From the NCBI GenBank assembly GCA_015680685.1, contig MNCI01023672.1, forward strand, positions 240,768 to 304,767: 64,000 bases of DNA, written 5' to 3'. Below are positions 1 to 9,834 of the stretch, piece by piece. Under the pieces are notes generated by a model that saw only the letters and a list, made by a program, of their open reading frames with translations, made no database searches and had not been told where the DNA came from. Origin of the DNA: Gnetum montanum. Its lineage: Eukaryota > Streptophyta > Gnetopsida > Gnetales > Gnetaceae. Each line of letters starts with the position of its first letter. Position 1 is the first letter of the stretch. The translations under genes and the position numbers were made by a program.

Positions 1-600
1 TGGGTTAATGACACCTTAATCATGCTTTGCATGCAAGATTCACTGTGTCCTGGGTCAGTTACCTCATGTCCCGATCTCTACGATCCCTTTCTACACTTCG
101 TCTCATCTCACTGTTCGTGTAATTGTAGCTCATGTCCCACGTAGCATAGAATTTTCATCTCATTCTGGTGATATTTACATGTGTGTGTTTTGTGGAGTTA
201 GTGCAGATTACATTTAACCCTTCTAGTACCCACGAACACTTTAAGTGTGATTACACAAGGGCATAATAGGTTGAAACCTGCTTTGGGGAGGACCCACTTG
301 TGTAATTTTGTTGTAATCTTCATTAATTCTTTAGCTAGAACACACAATCTCTTACCCTTAGCTTAATTTTCATAAATTTCTTTCCCATTTATTAACCCTC
401 AAAACTTTAACATTCCAATGTACCATTACATTCCTTTTTCTTCATAACCACCAAATTTTTAATTGCTAAATTCACATTAATATCATTCAAAGTGCCTCTC
501 GAATTCATGTAATTGCCCTTGCATATATTAATCTTTGTCAATGTCCTCATTTTACACTAATAATTTTAAGAAAATCATTAAAAATTTAGTCTTTTTCCTG
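1..600 (+). other. A0 post-pol spacer, non-coding
   Basis: No ORF of substance is present. The first 300 bases match the equivalent spacer in A4 (21690-21990). The remainder is AT-rich and not clearly alignable with other copies. If ORF X is made from a spliced RNA, this stretch is intronic (inference). Confidence 0.55.
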
Positions 601-614
601 TGTCTCACCTTAGT

Positions 615-712
615 TGGGACGACATATCGCGTATGCGATATCGCGTCCCACGTGATATCACATATGTGATGTACCGTACATGATATCGCATCCTATTTCC
701 CTATAAATAGGA
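615..712 (+). promoter_or_regulatory. Internal U3-like promoter: GATATC array plus TATA box
   Basis: Three exact GATATC palindromes (637-642, 654-659, 682-687) and one near-match (621-629) lie just upstream of TATAAATA at 702-709. The arrangement copies the U3 of the LTR at 4141, where six GATATC sites end 19 bases before TATAAATA. Here, however, it sits inside the element, about 480 bp upstream of the ORF X start. A4 lacks it at the matching place. It could be a private promoter for ORF X or a captured LTR piece. No transcription start can be proven from sequence. Confidence 0.5.
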
Positions 713-1152
713 ACCCCCACTGCAACACTTAGCATCATTTGGCCATTTACGCGTGGAGAATTTTTGAAATTTTTTCTCTGCGACTTGCGATTGCATGACC
801 CTTGCTTTTTCTCTTATATCTAGCGTGCTGGTACTCTGATTTTAATTCCGTTTGAACCTGCTTGAACCCGGAGTATTCAGTTTAGTCGTGGGGGAGAGAC
901 ACTTACCGAAAAGTGCCTAACTTTTTTGAAATTTTTCATTGCCCAAAGGAAATCAATTAGGGTAATTAATACTAACACTTAGAAGAAATTGTGCCAAAAA
1001 ATATATGACCTTAAGTATACCGGGAGATTAAAATGAAAATTTACCTAAGTCATAGGACCCATTATCATAATTTTCAGGCACGATCACACAATAACATAAG
1101 ATCTTCAATTAAAGGCACGTAGTAAGGTATAACTTGAATTTGAAAACAACCT

Positions 1153-1180
1153 TACTAACGTTTGGCCCGTGTGATTGTAG
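1153..1180 (+). promoter_or_regulatory. Branch point and splice acceptor before ORF X (A0)
   Basis: TACTAAC, the ideal branch-point heptamer, is followed about 20 bases later by GTGATTGTAG, directly abutting the ATG at 1181. The same layout occurs before the homologous ATG in A4 (22306) and A2 (45747) and in weaker form in A1 (30226). This conservation across diverged copies supports a subgenomic spliced mRNA. The donor site was not identified. Confidence 0.55.
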
Positions 1181-3969
1181 ATGGCCCTGAAACATTCACA
1201 GCAGAAGAGTCCTACCCAAGGTGGAGCAAAACAACCTAGGAGAAGTAGAAGGCAAGGCCCTGCCAGACAACATAATGAACAAGAGGTGCACTCATTCAGT
1301 ATCCATCAAGAAGAACCTCCTACCAGACGATCTGGGCAGGTGGAAGGAGGAGCTGTTGTGCCTGAACTAGGACAACAACTCATGTTGCCCCCCTGGAATG
1401 TGTTCAGGCTATCCACATGAAGTCCACAATCACTTCGGTGATTGTGGAACTCAACTTTGAATCTTTTGTAGAGTTCACTCCTGAGGCTGTTAGGGATCGC
1501 CTCAAAGGGTCTCCCTTATGGCCTCTCCTCTCTGAACAAGGTGCCTAGTACTTAGGAGAAACGTACCTATTCTGGCACAATAAGGAGCAATGCACCATAG
1601 TCAACATTAGTGGTGTGATAGTAGATTTTTCTGCACAAGTGATTTCAAAGGTGTTAAACCTTTCGAATTCAGGCCCCCATGTTGCTCGGTTATCTACCCG
1701 ATCAAGCCCTGATGTGCGAAAGGATTGGCTAGAAAAGGCTTATGGCAGAGATAACGCTTTTGGTGAGCTGACAACAGAAGAGAGAGTTTATTTCAAAATC
1801 AGAACCTATCACCTCTTCCCCACAAAAGGTTTAAAAAGAATATCAACGTACATGGCAAGAGGATGTGCAGTGTTGATGGAAAAGGTTAATGCTAACCTTC
1901 CTCATCTATATTTGATAGAGATCCTAAGGAAATTCGAAGAACGAAGGATAGGAAAAATGGTACTCCCTTTTCCCTACCTTATTAGAAAACTGTGTCGTCA
2001 GGTTGGCATTCGGGGATACACAAATGACGTCCTTCGAAAGGCCCAAAATGCTTTTTATGCTGAATTATTAAAGGCGCCAGCTCCAAGAAAGAGCACTGGC
2101 GAAGAGCTGGGACCATATGAAGAAGATGAAGAAGAAATGACGGGACACCCTGCAACTCAACTCGCAGGACCCAGTCAACCTCCAGCCACAAGTCCCAGCC
2201 AACAATAAGAAGCAGGACCCAGCACAGGCCAGGATCAGCCACTGCCGCAAGACTATAGACCATCAATGAGCCATCTGAGGGCCATTGCTGAGACGGTCAG
2301 TTGGGGAAGTCGTGATGACGCCAATCTCTTCCACGTCATCGATGATGCCAGCCGGCCTACGATTTTAGTAGATCGCACATGGGGTGAGTTTTCAATGCAA
2401 ACAGGAGGAGGGGAAAGCAAATGGTCACAACAGATCTCTAGACACGTAGCATCTTTTCAAGTGCAGTTAGAGACTGGTGAAGGGGCCACTGTGGTGGTCA
2501 TGCAACACCAGGATGCTGCGGGAGCTACTGAAGTGGTCGTTGACCACATCAAAGAGTCTTTCAACGTACCTATTATGCCACTGGAAAATCTTTCAGGAGC
2601 ACAGGATGCTCAAACTATTGCCGAAACCTCAATGACTTCTGCAGAACATGAGGATGTATTGGACAGATTGCTTCAAACAGGACAAGTTTTGACGTCCCTG
2701 TTTAACATCCCCCAGGATGTAACGGCAATTCAATCAGATCTCATTTCCACAAAGGGGAAGCTAGTCCTATCCGAAGTAAGGGTAAAGCATGCTAAAGCTG
2801 AAGTACAAAAACTACAAGAGTAGCTCATAGCCTTACAAGCAACACAGCGGGATCCTTTGCGATTGGTTCCCGCAGACCAGCTAGATAATTTTTAAACCAA
2901 GCAACTAACAAAACTAATTGCAGAAAATAAGAGGGTGGCAGAAGAAAAGGAGAAAGCCACTTGGGATGCCTCCGCAGCAAAGGCGCAAACTCATGCACAT
3001 CTTAAGGCACTCAAGGCCTTGCAAGAAGAGAATAAGCAGTTGGTTGCAGATAACCTTCGGTTGACTTTTGTGCAGAAGCAAAAGAATGTTCTCGATGAAC
3101 ACTTTCATTAGCTGTGAGAACAATTCATTCGGGTCAACCGAGATGTAAGCCGTTTAGCCAGAGAAAATCAAACCCTCTCAATGGAGGAGGTACATGCTAT
3201 TTGACAAAAATCAACCATCGAAATTAGCACATGGCAGAATGAGGCTAAACGACATGAGAAGCTGAAGGAGCACTTCCGTGATTAGGTGGGGATGTACAAA
3301 CAAATCTTGGAGAAGGAGATCCATATGGCCAAAGCTCAAATCAACAACAACAGTGCCCAGCACACTGATTGGGAGGCCATATTGGACACTTACACCTACA
3401 TCCACCAGGCGGAAATTAAGAACCGAGACCTACAGATCCAAGACTTAACTAAATACATGGAGTTGGCAAACCTTCGATATGCCAACTTGGCCATGTTAAT
3501 AGCAAGACGCCTGAGGTCAGAGCTCGAGCAACAGGTAGCTTCCACCCATATCAAATATGAAGCAGAATTTGCAGAGTGAAAGAAGTTGGCTAAAAAACTA
3601 GATGTCGCAAATTTTGAACTCGCAGTGGTAAAAGAAAGCTACCAAGGACAGAAAGATGTGGCAACCGACTTGGCTTGTCGGCTAACAGAACTTCATGAAT
3701 AGAAAGACAAAGCCAGAGCCTATGAAGAGGAATGACGAGTGTTTGCAGCATGGTACGTCAAAGCTAATCAGATGTTCCCACAACTACCCTGTCCGTGGGA
3801 AGTGCTGACTCCATCAAATATCAGAGCATCAGCATGGATGGCACAAGATCCTCAGACCGAAGAGGAGAAGCTCCAGGCTATTCTTCAGCGTAATCAACCT
3901 TCAAAGCTTGGAGCACGTGACAAAGGGAAAGCACCCATGGAGGAGCCACCGCCACCAGGAACTACATGA
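1181..3969 (+). pseudogene. ORF X, extra 3' ORF (plant-transposon-type domain plus coiled coil), broken
   Basis: This is a relic of about 930 codons between integrase and the 3' LTR, where Athila elements carry an env-like ORF. It has a basic, Gln/Arg-rich N-terminus (1181-1400). Next is a globular domain (about 1417-2080) with motifs such as GVIVDFSAQVI, then LTTEERVYFKI, then PFPYLIRKLC. These resemble the plant 'putative plant transposon protein' family from memory (PF20167-like; not searched). An acidic linker follows (2090-2260), and from about 2600 to 3740 there is Glu/Lys/Gln/Leu-rich coiled coil. The C-terminus is Pro-rich. A one-base frameshift lies near 1400, and in-frame stops occur at about 1546, 2206, 2821, 2893, 3109, 3202, 3283, 3577, 3700 and 3733. 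A3 carries the same ORF at 60312. Function is unknown; no signal peptide or clear membrane segment is visible. Confidence 0.65.
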
Positions 3970-4126
3970 GTTCCACATTTTTGTAGATGTAGCATTTTTT
4001 CTCTGTGTTGTGTCTTCCCACACTGCAGCATTAGTCCATTTCTTTTTCCAGTTAATAATCCCATACCTATCCACTATGTAATCACTAAAGCTTGTTCTCC
4101 TTGTAACTCAAGGATGAGTTTTTATT

Positions 4127-4140
4127 CAATCATGGGGGTA
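4127..4140 (+). promoter_or_regulatory. Polypurine tract of A0
   Basis: The tract ATCATGGGGGTA immediately precedes the LTR start TGATGA. It is the plus-strand priming site of reverse transcription. The same tract, AGTCATGGGGGTA, precedes the 3' LTRs of A1 (30565) and A2 (46119), which fixes the LTR boundary. Confidence 0.8.
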
Positions 4141-4167
4141 TGATGAGATGCGGTTCGCACAGGCCGC

Positions 4168-4295
4168 GATATCGCGTACACGATATCATAGCCGACGTGA
4201 TATCGCATCCCCTGCGATATCGTGTATGTGATATCACATCTTCCCCTACGATATTGCGTACACGATATCGCAGTCCACCGTCATGTCTATAAATA
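4168..4295 (+). promoter_or_regulatory. U3 promoter of A0 LTR: GATATC array and TATA box
   Basis: Six exact GATATC palindromes and one GATATT variant occur within about 100 bp, several embedded in longer dyads (GCGATATCGC, GTGATATCAC). TATAAATA follows at 4288. Array plus TATA box fits a core promoter with a multimerised factor-binding site. The factor is unknown; GATA/Myb-type or LUX-like binders are only guesses. Confidence 0.6.
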
Positions 4296-4694
4296 AGAGG
4301 TAGCTCTCCCTCATTTGGGGATCCCAGTTGAGAGTAGCGAAGCTTTGGTAGTTTGATCCCTCCAGAGTTAGAATTTTTCTCGTGTCTACCCGCAGTGTGG
4401 TGAATGTGATTGTACGGTGTCTTTATTCAAGTGTGCTGTACTTGCACATGCACATGACCAGCAATAAAGATTAAGATTACTTCATCATTGCATCATTCAC
4501 TTATTTTATTTATTTGTTATTTATTTAATTTTATTTATTGCTTTCATAGCACGGTGTGAGTACGACTTGACTACGAGCATCTACGGATGTGTACAGCTAG
4601 TTAAGGAATCTGTTGCTCATCACGATTAGTCTCTCACCCTTAAACTCCTAGAAGCGGAACGAGTACGACTTGATTATGAGCATTTAAGTGTGAC

Positions 4695-4820
4695 TGCTTG
4701 GTAGCCCAGTGGTGTAGCTAAGGGAATCTATGCTTGGTAACCCAGTGGTGTATTTGGGATCTGCGCTTGGTAATCCCAATGGCGTACCTAGGCCTATGCT
4801 TGGTAGTCCTAGTGGCAGTC
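4695..4820 (+). repeat. Short tandem repeat in LTR R-U5
   Basis: Four copies of a degenerate unit beginning GCTTGGTA start at 4695, 4732, 4764 and 4798, spaced 32 to 37 bases. Other A-family LTRs have one to three copies (for example near 18301-18380, 46550, 49810 and 63840-63930). This suggests copy-number turnover of a transcribed, possibly structured RNA segment. Confidence 0.6.
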
Positions 4821-5160
4821 ATGCACGAAGTCCAAGATGTGTACGGTTGATCAAGGAATCGGTTGCTCGTTGAACTTAGGCTAGATTAGATTTCTTTACC
4901 TTTTCCTCCTAGTTTAGTTTAGTTAAATATTATTTTCCATTGCCTTCAGGAGTAGCATAGATTAGGAACACATCATACACCTCATCTAGACTAAACCATA
5001 CGTGACATATGCAAAACTAGTCTAGGTGGGAAGATAGCGAACTGCGACCTAAGGCTAACTATCTAGGTGCCACAACTAGTCCATCTGTGGAGTTTGACTA
5101 GATCATGCGTGTGACACTCGTTTTATGTGGTTGAGTGTAGGGGTACCTCGCCACTCATCA

Positions 5161-7440
5161 CTAAGGCACAACATCTATGAGATCAATAACTAGAACAATG
5201 CCATGAATTTTTGAAGGGAAAAGGATTTAATGATTCTCCATTGCTATTATACCAATAAGATGATGGAGAACCCTTCTCTAGGGGTTTTCCATTCAGTGAA
5301 ATTCCTCTCTCTGACTTTAGTGAAGGAGGTCAAAACTAGAACTTATAGTTCATGATTCACAATCCTAGTTTTGGTAAGAATGGATCCAATGAGAAAGAAG
5401 AATTTAGAGGGGTAAGTCAATGTAGGGATGTAGACAAAAAATAAGGTCATGATCATGGTCACGATCATCGAAGAGGTGGTAGCAAGCATCATGATGGTGC
5501 TAGTCCTCCTACTGTTCATCTTTGTCATCATCATCTTCTTCTTCTAGCTCTGACTATGATTGTAGGAGGCTTGACCATGACAGAGGTGACCAAAATGACT
5601 GATTAGACTAAAATGATCGAAGGAACCATCAAGAAAGGCAAGATCAAGGATGCAAACATTTAAGAGAAGCACATCTCCATGAATGAAGGGGTAGTAGAGG
5701 GCATCATAGGCACCATGATCATGGCCTCAATGAGCCTTTGCTTGCTACCTGAAGTATGCTCAATAGTATAGAGGTAGTATGAATTCTAACAAGGCATGTG
5801 AAGGATAGTCAGATCAAAAGGTTAGACATGAACAATATTCCTCGATTTGAAGAGGGATATAACTCTAATCCACAAAATCATCTCCAAGATTTTTAAGATG
5901 TATGTGCCTTGTAGAACATAGAGAATAAGTGGAAAAAACTTAAGTTATTCCTGAGGACACTCATCAAAGAAGCAAAAAATGGATATTGGTCCTTAGAACT
6001 AGAATCTATCAGATGATGGAACACCATGCTTGAATTGTTTAATAATAAATATGAAACATACTCCAAAGTGTCCATCTTGAAAAGGTAAATCCAAGGATGG
6101 AAACAAGGAATGCATTAACCCTTTGATACCACCATTGACAAATACTATTCCTTAATGCATGAATGTCCTAGCCATGGCTATTCTCAACTAGATCAACTTC
6201 ACCACATTGTAGATGGGCTTTGATCAGAAACAAGGAGAACCATTGGTGTCTATGCCCAAGGGTAACTATTAGAGTTAAGTATCCATTAGATAAAAATACT
6301 AATTAAGTAGGTAGCTAAAGAGGATGGTGAATTAAGAAAAAGAGAAAGTGCAAAAGAGTACAACTATGATCCTTCCATCTGAAAGAGGAAGGTTCAATTC
6401 TGTGATAGTGAGAAAGAATCCGCACCTAATGAGGTGATGAATAGAAAAACCTTGCCACTCCAAAAATTTCAATCTAAAATTATGTCCAAGGTTGATCAAT
6501 TATGGAACTCCATGAATAGTAGATTTCAAGTTGTCCTAAAATTGCTAAAGAGTCCAAGGAATAAGGTAGTAATTGTGAGTGCAAAAGGTGCAAGGAAGTT
6601 GAACGTGCCTATCAAAAAGGTAAGGGAAAGATTATTGCAATAGAAGAAATTGTGAAAAGTGAATAAGATGATGATGTTGAATGTGATATCTACCAGTATG
6701 AACATCCTAAGGGATGTTACCCCATAGTGTCACACTTATAGGAGTCTAGGTTGTATACTTTAAATCCATGACTAACACAAAGGCAAACATCCAGAAGATT
6801 ACCTTATCCTCAAGGTAAGTTTAGGCAGTTCCACAAGAAATAGCAATATTATCTAATTAGAACTCCATTGTAATCATATAAGTAGTATCAAAAATGGCAA
6901 CAACCACAATCATGGGCACTGGTACCACCAAGGTAGCAATACCCTCATAGACAACCAAATCCATATGGGTACTATGTTTAGCAACCCCTATCTCCCCGTG
7001 ACTCCTCTAGTCACATTTCTACTTTCCAATATCACTACCATCCTTCTAATTATTATCAAACTCATTCTCTTCATGAAAGAAGAAATTCCACCTTTTATCC
7101 TTATCCCCCTCCTATCCTTACACATGTTCCTTCTCCATCCACACAACTACCACCTGCTCCATCTATGCAATGTGAACTATCAGCTCAACCACAACAACAC
7201 AATGCTACTAGGATCGTTAGCCTACGACTAGTTAATCAACTGAGTGGTTTAGATACTCATAAATAAAAGACCTTTCTTCCAACCATGTAGTCCACCTAAG
7301 CCCTCAAATACACCTACGATTGACAACCCTATTCCTTTGTGTTCCTCTGTCTCAAATACCTTTTAAGTTCTCTTCAAACCAAACATTGCCCAAGATCCAT
7401 ACTATTATGCTTACTCACATCGTATCTAACTAGATCCATG
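5161..7440 (+). pseudogene. A1 leader and gag (capsid) relic
   Basis: The gag core runs from about 5820 (MNNIPRFEEGYN-like) through a W..L motif to about 6290 (RRTIGVYAQG-like), aligning with A2 (38990-39450) and A3 (51240-51706). Downstream a Cys/His stretch near 6690-6730 matches the A2 nucleocapsid motif, but its second Cys is now Tyr. A Pro/Gln/Tyr-rich tail follows to about 7320. The N-terminal part is His/Asp-rich. Numerous stops, many TAG, prevent translation. The start codon cannot be fixed. Confidence 0.65.
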
Positions 7441-8160
7441 CTAGAAACATTCTCAAGAAGTTGGTAGATCTTGGAATTCCTCTAATTCATTTTTATATTG
7501 TTGGGAATGAATCGTGCAAAGCTCTTCTTGACTTAGGTTCCAATGTCAACCTGATCTCTCATGAGATGTATACTAGATGGAACCTACCTCCTTTAAAGAA
7601 GTGCAATATTAGATTAGAATTGGTAGACTAGTCCATCAATGTTCCATTAGGATTTGTAGAAGACATTGTGACCACTATCTATGGGTGGTCTTCTCCTATT
7701 GGTTTCCTAGTGATCAAGGTGAAGAATTGCAAAGGGGATTTCCCAATCATCATGGGAAGGGCATGGCTTAGCACCATTGATGCAATGATGGGCATTAGAG
7801 ATCTTTCCTTGGAAACACCTAAAGAAAATGCATTTGGAAAGATCAAGAAGAAGCAATTTTCATGCATCACATACAATGACATAGGGTGCAATTGTGTATA
7901 GAAACTTTAGGCTGTGAAATAAGCATCTATCTCTATATGCAAGCAGTGTGCACTAGAAGCAAAAATCCAAAGGTGTATGTACGTAGTAGCCATAAAATAG
8001 GAGGGAATCTAGTGGCTGACTACTAATTCCAAGAGCAACACACTTTGCATGGAACTGACTTAGAGCCTGACATGCACATATGTTGTAGGCATAGATGAAC
8101 TAGAGTAAGTGGATCATCAACTCTCTGATGATGCAAATGATGATACTTATTGGAAAGAGT
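7440..8160 (+). pseudogene. A1 aspartic protease relic
   Basis: The segment carries the retropepsin-like pattern with hydrophobic residues before a D-x-G at 7530-7538, followed by a distal FPIIMGRAWLS motif near 7740. The catalytic triad reads Asp-Leu-Gly instead of Asp-Ser/Thr-Gly, so it is inactive as it stands. It aligns with A2 (40579-41136), which keeps DSG. Together with gag it would process the polyprotein. Confidence 0.65.
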
Positions 8161-8359
8161 TGGAAATTCATAAAATTTTTAAGTAAGAGCCCCTTAAACT
8201 AAAAATGCTACTGGTCAGAATGAAATATGTGTTTTTAAAAAATGGAAAGCTAGTCATAATCAATACAAGTCTTTCTCTAGAATAGAAAAAGATGTTGTTG
8301 AATGTACTTGAAAAATGGGCAGCAACTTTTGCTTGGTCATATCCTGAACTCACAAGGAT

Positions 8360-9290
8360 TGATCCTAGGATATGCTAGCATTGTATCTACACTAATCCGA
8401 TCATGAAGCAAAGGAGATAACCATAGAGACAATTGAACCCCAAATTGAAGCAAGTTATTAAAGAGGAAATTAAACAACTCCTCATGGTAAGGTTCATTTA
8501 TTCCTTTGTGAATAGCGAGTGGGTTAGTCCACTTGTGATTTTGCCAAAGAAAGAAGGTAAGTCATAGGTCTGCATCAATTTTTGGTTATTGAATATGGCA
8601 ACATTCAAGGACCATTTTCCATTTCCATTTGTTGATCAAGTGGTAGACACAATATCTAGGCATTACTACTATAGTTTTCTAGATAGTTATAATGGATATA
8701 ACTAAATTCAAATTGCACTAGAGGAATAGGAGAAGACAACATTCAGGAGTCCTCAGGGAAATTTTATATATTGCAAGATGCCATTTGGTCTAAGAAATGC
8801 TCCTACTACATTCTAATGCTTGGTCCTGAGCATTTTTCAATAGAAAATTGGAAGTGGTGGAGAAGTCTTCATGGATGACTTCTCCACTTACGGAGCTACA
8901 TTTTAGCAAACCCTAGACTCCCTTGAACAAGTGCTAAAACAATGTGTTGAAACCAACTTGTGACTCTATTGGCAAAAAAGTCACCTAATGGTCTAGGAAG
9001 GCATTGTATTAGGGCACAGAATATCACAAGTAGGAATTGAGGTAGACCCTAAGAAAATAAGGATCATCCAAGGAATAACCTACAAACCAAAAAATGTCAA
9101 ATATGTTTGATCATTCCTTGTACATACTAGCTAATACTAGTGATTTATAGAGAATTTCTCTAAGATTGTAAATCTGTTGGTGAAGCTAACAAAGAAAGAT
9201 GCTCCATTTTTCTAGACTAAAAAATGTGAAAAAACATTCCAACAGCTAAAAGAAAAACTTGTAGAAATTCCAATCCTACAAGAACCTGAC
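8360..9290 (+). pseudogene. A1 reverse transcriptase relic
   Basis: Recognisable RT blocks are LNPKLKQVIKEEI, then SEWVSPLVILPKK, FKDHFPFPFVDQV, MPFGLRNAPTTF and the catalytic FMDDF box at 8868-8882. FMDDFS is typical of Athila/Tat RTs, where chromoviruses usually have YIDDI. There are at least a dozen in-frame stops, mostly TAG or TAA in place of Gln or Trp codons kept in A2 or A3. The thumb/connection region continues into RNase H. Confidence 0.75.
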
Positions 9291-9665
9291 TAGTCCAAGC
9301 TATTTCATGCCATGGCAAATGCATCAAATTGTGCCTTGGGATCCATTCTTATGCAAATGAATGACAAGAAACATCCATATTACATCCATTGCACTAGTCG
9401 AAGCATTTTTGGTGCACAACTAAACTATACCACTACAAAAAAAGAATTGATAGCAATAGTGTTTGCTCTAGAGAAGTTCAAGTATTATGTGCTTGGATAC
9501 AAAGTTTTTATGCACATGGACCATAGTGCCATCTCCTTCCTAATGAACAAGCCAATGGTGAGCCCCTATGTCATATAATGGCTAGTGATCTTGTAGGAAT
9601 TCAATCTTATGATGGTAGATCGAAAGGGCACTAAGAATGTGATCACTGATCACTTGTCTTGATTT
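9290..9665 (+). pseudogene. A1 RNase H relic
   Basis: Motifs in order are an NASNCALGS start (the usual catalytic Asp is Asn), LNYTTTKKELIAIVFALEKF and the VFMHMDHSAI strand, ending near a D-HLS motif. Matches A2 at 42439-42798. The domain degrades the RNA of RNA:DNA hybrids during replication. Changed first Asp and stops make this copy non-functional. Confidence 0.7.
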
Positions 9666-9829
9666 GAGATGGAACAACAAAGAGGAAAAAACTCACTATC
9701 TAATATGTTTCCTAATGAATTGGTAGATCGAAAGGGCACTAAGAATGTGATTGCTAATCACTTGTCTTGATTGTGATGAAACAATAAAGAGGAAAAAAAC
9801 TCACTATCTAATATGTTTCCTAATGAACT
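9614..9829 (+). repeat. About 108-bp tandem duplication in A1 pol
   Basis: The stretch starting GGTAGATCGAAAGGGCACTA at 9614 recurs at 9722, and the two units run head to tail up to about 9829. It lies at the RNase H to integrase junction. A2 and A3 have one copy, so it arose in A1 after insertion or in its lineage. Confidence 0.85.
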
Positions 9830-9834
9830 CCTCT

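Larger units (their letters stand above)
1..5160 (+). mobile_element. A0: 3' part of an Athila-like LTR retrotransposon
   Basis: This is the right-hand end of a plus-strand Ty3/gypsy element whose gag-pol lies outside the window. It comprises the post-pol spacer, an extra ORF (ORF X), a PPT and a complete 3' LTR. Positions 1-300 align by eye with the post-pol spacer of A4 at 21690-21990, including the shared phrase about a tract reading ACACAAGGGCAT. The LTR ends in TCATCA at 5160 and is followed directly by sequence resembling an Athila gag leader, with no primer-binding site. I therefore read 4141-5160 as the 3' LTR of A0, inserted into the leader of A1. The left boundary is not visible. 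Confidence 0.75.
4141..5160 (+). repeat. 3' LTR of A0 (1020 bp)
   Basis: The LTR begins TGATGA and ends TCATCA, a 6-bp terminal inverted repeat shared by the whole A family. U3 holds a dense palindrome array (six GATATC in 4168-4269), then TATAAATA at 4288-4295. A candidate polyadenylation signal AATAAA lies at 4463-4468. R-U5 contains four copies of a short GCTTGGTA..CC..GTGG repeat. R and U5 are closest to the A4 LTRs, unlike the A1 3' LTR at 30565, so it is not the partner of the A1 LTR. Confidence 0.85.

Noticed and set aside
1982-2266. Minus ORFs opposite ORF X
   Set aside because: Shadows of the conserved plus frame.
4141-5160. LTR 4141-5160 as the 5' LTR of A1
   Set aside because: No primer-binding site follows it, a PPT precedes it, and its U3 differs from the A1 3' LTR.
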